DNA of 48,231 nt from the NCBI GenBank assembly GCA_027858965.1, contig JAQIBS010000046.1, positions 1-48,231 on the forward strand, given 5' to 3'. How positions within the stretch are numbered: the first letter of the stretch is position 1; each line of letters begins with the position of its first letter. This document shows, piece after piece, positions 6,615 to 15,643 of the stretch. The notes beneath the pieces were generated by a model. That model ran no database searches. It saw only the letters and a program-made list of their open reading frames with translations, and was not told where the DNA came from. Source of the DNA: Kiritimatiellia bacterium (GTDB lineage Bacteria > Verrucomicrobiota > Kiritimatiellia > RFP12 > UBA1067). The position numbers and the translations under genes were made by a program.

Positions 6615-7769
6615 TCAGTACCGCATTATGGTGACCGGTGATCCGAGACGGTAACTGACACTTCTGCCTTTTCCGTCATTCTTCAATACAATACCGCATG
6701 CAAGTAGCTTTTTGATATCGCGAAGGGCGGTGTCATGAGAGCACTTTGCAATTTTCGCGTATTTTGAGCTGGTGAGGAAACCTTCGAATCCATCAAGTAA
6801 ACGATTGAGGACTTTTCGCTGGCGATCATTAATGCGGGTATTGCCAATGGCCTTCCATATAGCGGCTTTAAACAGAACGTTGTCAAGGGTGTCCTGAGCT
6901 CTGTCCATAGAGCGGTCAAGGCATCCGATAAACCAGCTCAACCACGGTGTTATGTCCAGGGAGCCCTTTTGCGTTTTTTCCAGAATCTCGTAATACGCTG
7001 CGCGTTCGGATTCGATCTGGGCAGACATTGAGTAGAAACGCTGTTGTATTCCATCAGCACGAGCCAGCAGCACTTCCGCTATGGTGCGTGCTATGCGTCC
7101 ATTGCCATCTTCAAAAGGATGGATGGTAATAAACCATAGATGTCCGATTGCCGCTTTGATGACGGGGCATATTGTGGGTGTTGAGTTAAACCAGGTTAAG
7201 AATATATCCATTTCCCGGGGGATAAGCTCAGCACAAGGGGCTTCAAAGTGCACTTTTCGCCTATAAGGGGTACCAGAAATAACCTGCATCGGGCCGGAGT
7301 CTGCGGTACGCCATGAGCCGACAATGATTCTTCGTAAACCGCTGTATCCAGTTGGAAAGAGTGCGGCATGCCATCCAAAGAGTCTTTTTGACGTTAAGGG
7401 CGCATCATAATGGTGGACAGCATCCAACATCATCTCAACAAAACCTTCAATTGAGCGAGAGGTGGGTGCGACTCCTCCAATATCAAGACCCAGACGGAGT
7501 GCCAGTGAGGATCTAACCTGTGCGATATCAAAAATTTCCCCCTCAATTGCCGATGATTTAACAATTTCGGTTGTAAGAGTGACAAGGTTTGCCTCATCCA
7601 GCAAAGGAAAGCCTAGTCCCTCTATATATCCAAGCAAACGTCCTTGTTTATGACGCGTCTCTGCCAGGGGTTTAGCTAAAAGGTCCGAATCCCACTTGAA
7701 GTGTGGCCATTGATCTAATAAATATATGTATTTGTTACTCACAGGGCTATTTGTATCAAAATGCGTCAA
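6615..7769 (-). CDS. Fic-domain protein (AMPylase type, DUF4172 N-terminus)
   Basis: The protein is 384 aa. The complete Fic motif HPFEDGNGRIAR starts at His217, so the nucleotidyl-transfer site should be active. Residues 72-77 (SSAIEG) fit the inhibitory (S/T)xxxE(G/N) helix in front of the Fic core, so it is a self-inhibited class II protein. The N-terminal part with QWPHFKWDSDLL is the DUF4172 type. The last 80 residues look like a winged helix (FLTSSKYAKIAKCSHDTALRDIKKL). Such proteins transfer AMP to a protein target, here unknown. The start is unclear: the frame opens with TTG at 7769 directly after a stop. GTG at 7742 is the only other early choice and neither has a Shine-Dalgarno. Confidence 0.88.
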   Translation of the reverse strand: MTHFDTNSPVSNKYIYLLDQWPHFKWDSDLLAKPLAETRHKQGRLLGYIEGLGFPLLDEANLVTLTTEIVKSSAIEGEIFDIAQVRSSLALRLGLDIGGVAPTSRSIEGFVEMMLDAVHHYDAPLTSKRLFGWHAALFPTGYSGLRRIIVGSWRTADSGPMQVISGTPYRRKVHFEAPCAELIPREMDIFLTWFNSTPTICPVIKAAIGHLWFITIHPFEDGNGRIARTIAEVLLARADGIQQRFYSMSAQIESERAAYYEILEKTQKGSLDITPWLSWFIGCLDRSMDRAQDTLDNVLFKAAIWKAIGNTRINDRQRKVLNRLLDGFEGFLTSSKYAKIAKCSHDTALRDIKKLLACGIVLKNDGKGRSVSYRLGSPVTIMRY

Positions 7770-7858
7770 TTAAGTCAATTAATCAACGCAGGATATGCGT
7801 CGATTATTTTTGTTAATCACCGCTTCAATATCTCGCCGTTTGACATGCTTATGACCCT

Positions 7859-7894
7859 AAAAAAAGGCGCATGACCGGAATGGTCATGCGCCTT
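7859..7894 (-). terminator. intrinsic terminator after hydA (operon 1)
   Basis: A perfect 11-bp stem (GGCGCATGACC / GGTCATGCGCC) with a 5-nt loop is followed on the minus strand by seven T. It lies 20 bp past the hydA stop and closes the first hydrogenase operon. Confidence 0.88.
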
Positions 7895-7914
7895 CGGTTA
7901 TATACTCACTCCTG

Positions 7915-9699
7915 TTATTCGCCTGGGCAGGTCTGCTGCTTGGGCGCATAATGGGTGTGCAGCAGGTGATGAGATTTTTCACCCAACGGCACTCCCAGAA
8001 ATTCTTTATACAGTTTCTGTATATCCGGATTCTCATGAGATTTACGCAATGGTTTGCTTTCATCTTCCGCATAGATTCCGGCAATCCGTTTGAGACGCAC
8101 AGAATCATCTGTAAAACGCGGCTGTCCTCCACCACCGATACATCCACCAGGACAGGTCATTATCTCAACAAAGTGATAAGGACATCCATTAGCTTTGATA
8201 TACTCCAGCAAACGACGGGTATTGCCTAGCCCATGGGCCACGGCTACCTTAAGTTCAACCCCCTCAAGGAAATTCCAGTCGTGAATTGTATCGGTAATTA
8301 TCAACGAGGCCTCTTTGATACCCTCCAGACCGGCAACGGGAGTTACATGCAGATTCTCCACAGGCAACTCCTTAGCTGTAACAATCTCGTACGCCGTGCG
8401 CAAAGCTGCCTCCATCACACCACCGGTATTAGCAAAGATATCGGCGGCACCGCTTGATAATCCAAGCGGAGCATCCATTTCCTCATCAGGAAGCGACCTG
8501 AAGTCAAGACCAGCCTCCTTGATCATCTTGGCCAACTCACGTGTAGTCAGAACATAGTCCACATCCTGAACGCCATTGGCATTCATCTCGGGGCGCGCTG
8601 CCTCATACTTCTTAGCAGTACAGGGCATTACCGCAACAACGATCATATTTTTCGGATCAACCTCGATCTTCTGAGCATAGTAACTCTTGGCAACCGCCCC
8701 GAACATCTGCTGCGGAGACTTACAGGTTGAGATGTTGGGAAGAAACTGCGGAAAGTAGAATTCCGCAAAGTTAATCCATCCCGGTGAACAGCTGGTGAAC
8801 ATCGGCAAAGCTACATCCTCTTTATCAACCAATGCCTTTTTCAAACGTGTCAGCAGTTCAGTGCCCTCCTCCATAATGGTCAGGTCAGCTGAAAAGTTTG
8901 TATCAAAAACACTGTCAAAACCAAGACGGCGCAGAGCAGCTGTCATTTGTCCGGTAACACGTGTTCCCGGCTCATAGCCAAACTCCTCTCCAAGAGCGGC
9001 ACGAATAGCCGGAGCTGTTTGAACAACAACATGTATATCCGGGTTTTCGATTGCAGCCCAGACATCCTGGATATTGTTCTTCTCCGTAATGGCACCCACA
9101 GGACAGACAGCAGCACACTGTCCACACTGCACACAGGCAACCTCAGCGAGATCACGGGTGAATGCAGGTCCAATCACAGTATCAAAACCGCGTCCCTGCG
9201 GGAATAATGCACCAACCCCCTGAATCTCATTGCATACTGTAACACAGCGTCGACACTTAATGCACTTGGCGTTGTCACGCACAAGACCAGGTGTTGAGTC
9301 ATCAATGTGCGGTGTAATCTTTACCCCTTCATACGGAAGGTCAGTGATACCCATCTCTTCCGCTAAGGCACGCAATTCACAGTCGGTACCGCGATCACAG
9401 GTTTGACAATTTCCATCATGCTCTGATAGCAGAAGCTCTACCACATTGCGGCGAGCCATACGGGCCTGCGTACTGTGAGTATGAATAACCATACCCTCCG
9501 AAACAGGTGTAGAGCATGCGGCCAGCAAAGTTCTGGCCCCCTCCACTTCCACCACGCAAACACGGCAAGCACCGATGGGTTCGCGATTCTCCATGTGACA
9601 GAGAGTAGGAATGCGGATATTAATTTTGCGTGCCGCCTGAAGAATGGTTGTTTCTTCAGGCACATGCACAGACTGATTATTTATCGTTACGTTAATCAT
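7915..9699 (-). CDS. hydA: [FeFe] hydrogenase catalytic subunit HydA (NADH-linked, operon 1)
   Basis: The protein is 594 aa. Clusters in order are a [2Fe-2S] ferredoxin domain (Cys34, 45, 48, 62), a His-Cys3 [4Fe-4S] site (His94, Cys98, 101, 107), two ferredoxin [4Fe-4S] sites (Cys146-156 and 189-199), then the H-cluster domain with TSCSPGW (302-308), MPCTAKK (Cys360) and MTCPGGCIGGGGQP. A C-terminal small-subunit-like tail has RKSHENP. It reduces protons or oxidises H2 in the cytoplasm as part of a HydABC complex. ATG at 9699 has GGAGG nine bases upstream, and the longer frame to 9873 overlaps hydB and is not real. Oddity: the second Cys of the usual TSCCP motif is Ser. It is the last gene of hydC-hydB-hydA, 16 bp after hydB. 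Confidence 0.95.
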   Translation of the reverse strand: MINVTINNQSVHVPEETTILQAARKINIRIPTLCHMENREPIGACRVCVVEVEGARTLLAACSTPVSEGMVIHTHSTQARMARRNVVELLLSEHDGNCQTCDRGTDCELRALAEEMGITDLPYEGVKITPHIDDSTPGLVRDNAKCIKCRRCVTVCNEIQGVGALFPQGRGFDTVIGPAFTRDLAEVACVQCGQCAAVCPVGAITEKNNIQDVWAAIENPDIHVVVQTAPAIRAALGEEFGYEPGTRVTGQMTAALRRLGFDSVFDTNFSADLTIMEEGTELLTRLKKALVDKEDVALPMFTSCSPGWINFAEFYFPQFLPNISTCKSPQQMFGAVAKSYYAQKIEVDPKNMIVVAVMPCTAKKYEAARPEMNANGVQDVDYVLTTRELAKMIKEAGLDFRSLPDEEMDAPLGLSSGAADIFANTGGVMEAALRTAYEIVTAKELPVENLHVTPVAGLEGIKEASLIITDTIHDWNFLEGVELKVAVAHGLGNTRRLLEYIKANGCPYHFVEIMTCPGGCIGGGGQPRFTDDSVRLKRIAGIYAEDESKPLRKSHENPDIQKLYKEFLGVPLGEKSHHLLHTHYAPKQQTCPGE

Positions 9700-9715
9700 A
9701 TTATTGGTCCTCCGG

Positions 9716-12700
9716 TTAGGCGTCTTCACATTCACAGGGCTGTTTTCCGTAATCACAGCGCAAACAACGTTTTGCCTGCCTGACAGCAACAGCTTCACTC
9801 CAGGGCTGTTCAACCTCGTTAAAGTTATGTTTACGTTTTTCAACCGAAATAGTCGAAAGTTTCTCGCGTGCATAATTTAAGGGTTCAGCATCCGGATCAA
9901 AGTCTGCGCCCTGATCGCAATAGCCTCTCCAGAAGCCATGTTTAGCTCCACTCAACTGCTCATCCATTGTGACAGCAGCCCGTTCACCCGCACCAATGGC
10001 CTCAGCCACCGAAGAGGGTCCTGTGGTAGCATCGCCTCCGGCAAAAAGCCATGGTATTGAGGTCGCGCCTGTACGCGGATCTGATTTAACCCAGCCGCTA
10101 TTATTGAATTCAACCTCAAGATCGCCACTGACAACATTTTTATCAAGGGCCTGTCCAATAGCCATAATCACCTGATCGGCAACTATAATTTCTGTAGTCA
10201 CCTCCGCATCGTCCTGTGGACGACGGCGACCGGAGCGATCAAACTCGCCCAGTTTCATAGGTCGACAACTAACCCCGGTGACGCTTCCGTTTTTAATCAC
10301 AAACTCCTCAGGATTCAGCAGAGTGCAAAGTTTAACACCCTCATTCAAAGCATCTTCAATCTCTTCAGCGTACGCGGGCATCTGTTCACGTGTACGACGA
10401 TAGATTACAGTCACCTCCTCTGAGCCAAGACGCAGGGCGGTACGGGCGGCATCAATCGCGGCATTTCCACCACCGATAACAGCAACACGTTTCCCGACGG
10501 GAACTGAACCACGAATATTATACTGACGAAGGAAACTCATTGCCTCTGTCACGCCTCTGGCATCTGATCCACTAACCTTAAGATCAACTCCCAACGGGGC
10601 ACCAATTGCAAGGTAAACCATCTCATAGCCATCATCTTTAAGACTCTGCAGGGTATAATCTTTTCCCAGAACCTGTTCTGTCCTGATATCAACGCCTATA
10701 TCTTCAATCATACGAATCTCGCGGGCCAGTTCTTCGCGAGGCAGACGGTAAGCGGGAATTGCCTGTACCAGCATTCCACCGGGACGCGGCTCGCTCTCCA
10801 GCACAACCGGTTTGTAACCAAGTCTGGCTAGGAAATACGCACATGCGAGACCAGCTGGACCGGCTCCGACAATCGCAATTTTACGTGCCGTGTTCTCCGC
10901 ATTCTCACGAACCTCAGGAACTTGTGGAACAACCTCCTGATCGACCATAAAGCGTTTAATGGCTCTGATCGAGACCGGTGAATCGAGCTGTGCCCGACGA
11001 CATTTATCTTCACATGTATGAAAACATACGCGTGCACAGACAGATGCAAAGGGGTTGCGTTCACGATGAAGCTTGAGAGCCTCCGTGTAACGTTTATCTC
11101 CAACCATTGAAACAAAGCCGGGGACATCCACGCCACAGGGACATGCACTCAGGCAAGGAGCACGTACCAGACCTGGACAGACACCAGCTTCGCAATGTTT
11201 ATCAATAATATGTTGTTCATACTCTTTTCGGAAATGTCTGATTGTCGACAGTACCGGATTAGGGGCTGTCTGCCCCAATCCACAGAGAGAGGCCTTCTTG
11301 ATGAACTCACCCAGCTGCTCCAGGCGGTCGATATCTTCCATCTCCCCCTGCCCGGCACAGATGCGCTCGAGAATTTCAAGCATACGGCGTGTGCCAGTAC
11401 GACAGGGCACGCACTTACCACAGGATTCCTCCTGAACAAATTCAATAAAGAAGCGGGCAACATCCACCATACAGGTGTCTTCATCCATGACGATTAATCC
11501 ACCCGAACCCATAATAGCACCGAGTTCAGCCAGTGACTCATAATCGAGAGGGACATTAAGATGCTCACGAGGAATACATCCACCGGACGGGCCACCAATC
11601 TGAGCCGCCTTAAAGTGTTTATCATTGGGGATTCCACCGCCGATATCGTAGATCAGTTCACCCAGAGTGGTGCCGATCGGAACTTCGACTAGACCCGTAT
11701 TACGCACAGCGCCAGCAAGGGCAAAAACTTTTGTTCCTTTGCTTTTAGGAGTTCCCATTTTCGCATACCACTCACCACCTTTAAGGATAATGGCAGAGAC
11801 ATTGGCATAAGTCTCAACATTATTGAGAACTGTCGGTTTACCCCACAGGCCTTTATGAGCGGGGAACGGAGGACGTGGACGAGGTTCACCGCGTTTGCCT
11901 TCAATTGAAGCAATCAGAGCAGTTTCTTCACCACACACAAAAGCACCTGAGCCCATGCGGATTTCCAGATCAAAGCAGAAATCCGTACCCATAATATTAT
12001 CGCCCAGCAGACCGCATTGACGGGCCTGATCCAAGGCAATATTCAAACGCTCAACCGCCAGTGGATATTCAGCACGAACATAAACATAGCCCTGTTTTGC
12101 AGTGATCGCATAGGCTGCCAGCGCCATGCCTTCGATGATGGCATGCGGGTCACCCTCCAGAACACTGCGGTCCATATAGGCACCGGGGTCACCTTCATCA
12201 GCGTTACAAAGAACATAACGGGTATCGGCCTCTTCAGTCTTGGCAAAACTCCACTTCAACCAGGTAGGAAATCCAGCACCGCCACGACCACGTAAGCCGG
12301 ACTTTTTCATTTGTTCAACAACACCGTCAGGTCCCATATCAGTCAGGGCCTTTGCCAATGCGGCATAGCCATCACAGGCAATTGTATCAGCAATCTGAGT
12401 GGGATCAATCCAACCACAATTCCGCAGAACAACTTGAGTCTGCCGTTTAAAAAATTCCATATTCTTAAGACAGGGAGCCGGAATATTTCCCTCATTATCC
12501 GCAATCATCAAGCGTTCAACACGCTTTCCACCGCAGATATGCGAGGTCACAATATCTTTAGCATCCTCAGGTTTCAGACTTTGGTAGAAAGTGCGGTCTG
12601 CTCCGACTAAAGCAACTGGACCCGCAACGCAAGGGCCCATACATCCGGTTTCAACCAGCTGAACTTTATCAGCCACTCCGGCCTTTTCAAGTTCCTCCTG

Positions 12701-12871
12701 CAGAGCATCGCGAACCTCTTTGGCACCGGAAGCAAGACAGCTGCCGCCAAAACAGACCAGAATCTGCTGGGTATCGTCGCTAGCAACTTTCTTTGTCTCA
12801 GCCTGCAATTTTTCGCGCAGGGTTTTTAAGTCCGCGGCAGAACAAATTTTCGGGATAGTACACAAACTCAT
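9716..12871 (-). CDS. hydB: HydB (NuoF-like) fused to a GltD/NfnB-like flavoprotein
   Basis: The protein is 1051 aa. Residues 1-115 are a thioredoxin-like [2Fe-2S] domain (Cys40, 45, 77, 81). Residues 150-570 are the NuoF-type flavoprotein: the FMN loop GRGGAGFP at 195-202, the NADH motif GSGAFVCGEETAL and the N3-like cluster ESCGKCVPC. In place of the usual C-terminal 2[4Fe-4S] ferredoxin, residues from about 574 to the end form a complete small subunit of glutamate synthase / NfnB type: CLSACPCGVDVPGF, CARVCFHTCEDKC, the FAD site IVGAGPAGL, the NAD(P)H site VIGGGNAAIDAA, and FAGGDA. The C-terminus has RCLRCDYG. HydB passes electrons between NAD(H) and HydA. The extra module adds a second FAD and nucleotide site, so coupling to NADPH or a second bifurcating flavin is plausible (inference). 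It overlaps hydC by 4 bp. Confidence 0.93.
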   Translation of the reverse strand: MSLCTIPKICSAADLKTLREKLQAETKKVASDDTQQILVCFGGSCLASGAKEVRDALQEELEKAGVADKVQLVETGCMGPCVAGPVALVGADRTFYQSLKPEDAKDIVTSHICGGKRVERLMIADNEGNIPAPCLKNMEFFKRQTQVVLRNCGWIDPTQIADTIACDGYAALAKALTDMGPDGVVEQMKKSGLRGRGGAGFPTWLKWSFAKTEEADTRYVLCNADEGDPGAYMDRSVLEGDPHAIIEGMALAAYAITAKQGYVYVRAEYPLAVERLNIALDQARQCGLLGDNIMGTDFCFDLEIRMGSGAFVCGEETALIASIEGKRGEPRPRPPFPAHKGLWGKPTVLNNVETYANVSAIILKGGEWYAKMGTPKSKGTKVFALAGAVRNTGLVEVPIGTTLGELIYDIGGGIPNDKHFKAAQIGGPSGGCIPREHLNVPLDYESLAELGAIMGSGGLIVMDEDTCMVDVARFFIEFVQEESCGKCVPCRTGTRRMLEILERICAGQGEMEDIDRLEQLGEFIKKASLCGLGQTAPNPVLSTIRHFRKEYEQHIIDKHCEAGVCPGLVRAPCLSACPCGVDVPGFVSMVGDKRYTEALKLHRERNPFASVCARVCFHTCEDKCRRAQLDSPVSIRAIKRFMVDQEVVPQVPEVRENAENTARKIAIVGAGPAGLACAYFLARLGYKPVVLESEPRPGGMLVQAIPAYRLPREELAREIRMIEDIGVDIRTEQVLGKDYTLQSLKDDGYEMVYLAIGAPLGVDLKVSGSDARGVTEAMSFLRQYNIRGSVPVGKRVAVIGGGNAAIDAARTALRLGSEEVTVIYRRTREQMPAYAEEIEDALNEGVKLCTLLNPEEFVIKNGSVTGVSCRPMKLGEFDRSGRRRPQDDAEVTTEIIVADQVIMAIGQALDKNVVSGDLEVEFNNSGWVKSDPRTGATSIPWLFAGGDATTGPSSVAEAIGAGERAAVTMDEQLSGAKHGFWRGYCDQGADFDPDAEPLNYAREKLSTISVEKRKHNFNEVEQPWSEAVAVRQAKRCLRCDYGKQPCECEDA

Positions 12872-13425
12872 TTGTTCTCTCCTTCCGCAGCAGGCTCTTC
12901 TTCAGTTATAAATTGAGCTATCAGTTCATTGATCCGTGCAGGCTTAACTCTTTGATAGGTATCATCATTAACCATCACAACCGGAGCCATACCGCAGGCA
13001 CCGAAACAGCGGCCCACTTCCAGGGAGAACTGGCGGTCCTCTGTTGTTTCACCAACATCAATCTCAAGACGCTTTTTTATAGCCTCCAGGACCTCTTTGC
13101 CACCACGCACATAACAGGCTGTTCCCAGGCAGACGCGCACAAGATACTTACCACGCGGATTACGGGTAAAGAATGAGTAGAAAGATATTACACCGGCTAC
13201 CTCGCTGACAGTTTTATTAAATCCTGCGGCAATCCGATTAACTACGGGATCAGGAAGATACCCGAAAATCGTCTGTGCTATCTGAAGAGCCGGTATCAAG
13301 CCCCCCTCTTTCTCGCGATACTCTTCAATAACTTCTTCAAGGCGAACCATGAGTTCAGCCTCTGTTGCCTGCTCCCCGCATGCGCAATCGCATTTACAGG
13401 GAGCCACGGTAGCGTCAATGGACAT
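12868..13425 (-). CDS. hydC: HydC (NuoE-like) hydrogenase subunit, operon 1
   Basis: The protein is 185 aa with a thioredoxin-like [2Fe-2S] fold. The four ligands lie in CLGTACYVRGG and GRCFGACGMAP, as in NuoE. It is the first gene of operon 1 and passes electrons within the HydABC complex. ATG at 13425 has GGGAGG eight bases upstream. The GTG at 13431 would be too close to that site. The first 16 residues hold an unusual Cys cluster, CKCDCACG (Cys10, 12, 14, 16), which normal NuoE/HydC proteins lack as far as I know. The end overlaps hydB by 4 bp (ATGA). Confidence 0.93.
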   Translation of the reverse strand: MSIDATVAPCKCDCACGEQATEAELMVRLEEVIEEYREKEGGLIPALQIAQTIFGYLPDPVVNRIAAGFNKTVSEVAGVISFYSFFTRNPRGKYLVRVCLGTACYVRGGKEVLEAIKKRLEIDVGETTEDRQFSLEVGRCFGACGMAPVVMVNDDTYQRVKPARINELIAQFITEEEPAAEGENK

Positions 13426-13465
13426 AATCACAACCTCCCATACAGCCAGAATTCAGCTGCATATG

Positions 13466-13495
13466 TTTATAATTGCAACCCTTTACAACAGTAAA
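13466..13495 (-). promoter_or_regulatory. possible sigma-70 type promoter of the hydCBA operon
   Basis: On the minus strand TTTACT (13495-13490) and TATAAA (13471-13466) are 18 bp apart, about 40 bp upstream of hydC. The -35 box is weak. An inverted repeat (13479-13498) covers the -35 element. Confidence 0.35.
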
Positions 13496-13498
13496 GGG
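13479..13498. promoter_or_regulatory. inverted repeat over the hydC -35 region
   Basis: Perfect 8-bp arms CCCTTTAC / GTAAAGGG are separated by 4 nt. It could be an operator for a redox regulator or a weak 3' hairpin of the CBS gene that ends at 13539. There is no U-tract, so a terminator is less likely. Confidence 0.4.
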
Positions 13499-13538
13499 CA
13501 ACGTCATAGATAACTAAACCTGAGTTTAATTAGTTTGA

Positions 13539-13988
13539 TCACAAAGAACCCTGAATATACTTCTCAAGATTTTTAATCAGAAAGTCTTCTTCATTAACGA
13601 CATACTTAACCAAATCGCCGCTGGAAATCACACCAAGAATTTTATCTTCACCGTCAATTACAGGCAAATGGCGAAAACGTTTTTCGGTCATTAATGACAT
13701 ACACTCATCAACTGTATTATCAGGTGAAACATAGATAATTTTAGATGTCATAACATCGCCAACCTGCACATCCTTGGATGGTTTACCTTCCAGAACTACC
13801 TTACGAAAACAATCACGCTCAGAGAATATTCCTGCCAGTTTTCCCGCTTCATCAAGAATAAGTAAAGAACCGATGGCTTTTTCATCCATCACCTTCACAG
13901 CGTTATATACAGTGTCATTCGACGCAATCGTTACGATCTCGCCGCCTTTTTTCAATAGCAGATGACCAACCGGTGTACTCATTTTCAT
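13539..13988 (-). CDS. tandem CBS-domain protein
   Basis: The protein is 149 aa with two CBS domains and nothing else: residues about 12-65 (NAVKVMDEKAIGSLLILD, GIFSERD) and 75-135 (VGDVMTSKIIYVSPDNTV, HLPVID, GVISSGDLVKYV). CBS pairs bind adenosine nucleotides and report energy state. ATG at 13988 has GGGGA seven bases upstream. It lies upstream of hydC on the same strand, with 113 bp between, so it may share a transcript with the hydrogenase operon and sense AMP/ATP or NAD for it (inference). Confidence 0.9.
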   Translation of the reverse strand: MKMSTPVGHLLLKKGGEIVTIASNDTVYNAVKVMDEKAIGSLLILDEAGKLAGIFSERDCFRKVVLEGKPSKDVQVGDVMTSKIIYVSPDNTVDECMSLMTEKRFRHLPVIDGEDKILGVISSGDLVKYVVNEEDFLIKNLEKYIQGSL

Positions 13989-14310
13989 ACGTATATCCCC
14001 ATCTTTTGGTTAATTATGACAGCACATATCATCCGGAAAATCGCCTTTATTAATCCGCGAACAATACGTAAACCACAAACTGCCACCCATTTAATGTAGA
14101 TTAAAGAGGCATCCCATATTAGTCAAGTAGATAAATAATAAATGATTCAGTTTTATTTACCACACGCATTTACCCCAATAAAAACAGGCATAACAGGGCA
14201 AAAAAACTCACAATTCTTCTATGGCTTATTAATAGATCTCTTTATATTTAACCAGCCTGACAAATAATACTCTGGATAAATTTATTAAAGAACGGCATAA
14301 TTAATGAGTA
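13989..14310. other. 322-bp divergent intergenic region
   Basis: This AT-rich region lies between the CBS gene (minus) and the histidine kinase gene (plus). It must hold both promoters, but I see no convincing -35/-10 pair, operator or RNA structure. Confidence 0.4.
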
Positions 14311-15603
14311 ATGAATTCATCAGTTATTCGATATGTAGAAACAGCGGATCATGTTGACATCAGCGGGTTTTCGTCCGGATTGCGATCAATGCTGGAAACC
14401 GTGAACAAACATGTTGCCGCGGCGGACTCACTCAAGGATCTTCTGGACTTTGTATTTGAAACCTTCAGAGGCTATTCCCCCACCAACCGCGTGGCTCTGG
14501 CGTTTGTGCGAGAGTGCGGTAAACGTGTTGTTGCTTATCACAGCCATTCCGATTACGAAACATTGTTTCTCAAACCAGGCTACACGCAGGATATGGAAGA
14601 CAGCTCACTTGAAAATGTAATCCGCTCAGGGCGCGCGCGGATCATTGATGACCTTCAAGCCTATCTCACAATAAATCCTGATTCAAACTCAACACGCCTG
14701 ATTGTAAAGGAAGGCATTCGTTCATCGATGACCTGCCCTCTGACCGTGGATGGAAAACATGTGGGGTTGCTCTTCCGCAGTTCAACCAAACCCTATGCCT
14801 ATGACGACACACAGGTGCTCATGTGGCAAGCCGTTGCCGAACGAATCAGTCAAGCGGTTGACAAAGCCTACCGCATCGAACAGCTCACAGAGGCCAACCG
14901 GGTATATACAGAGATGCTCGGGTTTGTCAGCCATGAGCTCAAAAGCCCAGTCTCATCTCTGGTAATGGATGCCAACCTGATGCTGGGCGGCTATCTTGGT
15001 GAGCTTAACGAAAAACAGAGCCTCAAGATTCAGAGAATGGTAAGCAAGAGCAAATATCTTCTCAATTTAATCCGGGAGTATATTGACTTTGCCCGCCTCG
15101 AAGGCGGAGAGATGCAACCCTCTTTCCTGAGTAATATAAGCTTTAATGCTGATATCCTGCAACAGGCAACAGAGATACTGGAGGCGCAACGACTGGAAAA
15201 GAATATTGAATTAACCTGTGACTGTGATGAGAACATACGGGCAGGTTGTGATCCAAATTTAATATTAATTGTTATGATCAATCTTATTGGCAACGCCTAC
15301 AAATATGGAGATGAAAACGGAGAGGTTAAAGTGGCTGTTACACAAAGTTCCAGCCGACTGGAAGTGACGGTACATAATACAGGCCCCGGATTCCCGGCAG
15401 ATCAACGCACAAAGCTTTTCCATCGCTTCAGCCGTCTTGACACACCGGAACTTCGCAAACGCAAAGGCACAGGCATTGGTCTCTACTCCTGCTGGCGCAT
15501 CATCACACTTCACCATGGACACATTCAGGCGCATAGCTCACTGGGTGAGTGGGCGGAATTTTCATTCTCAATTCCACAGCCGATACCGGATGCGAAGGAT
15601 TAG
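14311..15603 (+). CDS. soluble sensor histidine kinase with GAF domain
   Basis: The protein is 430 aa without membrane segments. Residues 25-185 form a GAF-like domain (VALAFVRECGKRVVAYHS, then SSMTCPLTVDGKHVGLLF). The kinase core follows: H-box FVSHELKSP with His208, N-box NLIGNAYKYG, G1 NTGPGFP and G2 GTGIGLYS, all intact. It should phosphorylate a response regulator in answer to a cytoplasmic signal. The nearest receiver is the single-domain regulator at 19535, which opens the second hydrogenase operon, so the two are a plausible pair (inference from position). The gene is alone on the plus strand between the two hydrogenase operons. ATG at 14311 lacks a clear Shine-Dalgarno. Confidence 0.9.
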   Translation: MNSSVIRYVETADHVDISGFSSGLRSMLETVNKHVAAADSLKDLLDFVFETFRGYSPTNRVALAFVRECGKRVVAYHSHSDYETLFLKPGYTQDMEDSSLENVIRSGRARIIDDLQAYLTINPDSNSTRLIVKEGIRSSMTCPLTVDGKHVGLLFRSSTKPYAYDDTQVLMWQAVAERISQAVDKAYRIEQLTEANRVYTEMLGFVSHELKSPVSSLVMDANLMLGGYLGELNEKQSLKIQRMVSKSKYLLNLIREYIDFARLEGGEMQPSFLSNISFNADILQQATEILEAQRLEKNIELTCDCDENIRAGCDPNLILIVMINLIGNAYKYGDENGEVKVAVTQSSSRLEVTVHNTGPGFPADQRTKLFHRFSRLDTPELRKRKGTGIGLYSCWRIITLHHGHIQAHSSLGEWAEFSFSIPQPIPDAKD

Positions 15604-15643
15604 GAGAAGTTCTAAAGTTCTAAAGTGAGAAGATAGTTTAAGT

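Noticed and set aside
6450..7900. Sigma-54 -24/-12 promoter near the activator
   Set aside because: No TGGCAC-N5-TTGC type element was found by eye in these intergenic regions.
9700..9873. Longer N-terminus for HydA of operon 1
   Set aside because: It would read through the end of hydB, and the start at 9699 has a strong ribosome binding site and fits the family.
13420..13440. Rex operator at hydC
   Set aside because: TTGTGA is present on the minus strand, but the complementary half TCACAA is not at the required spacing.
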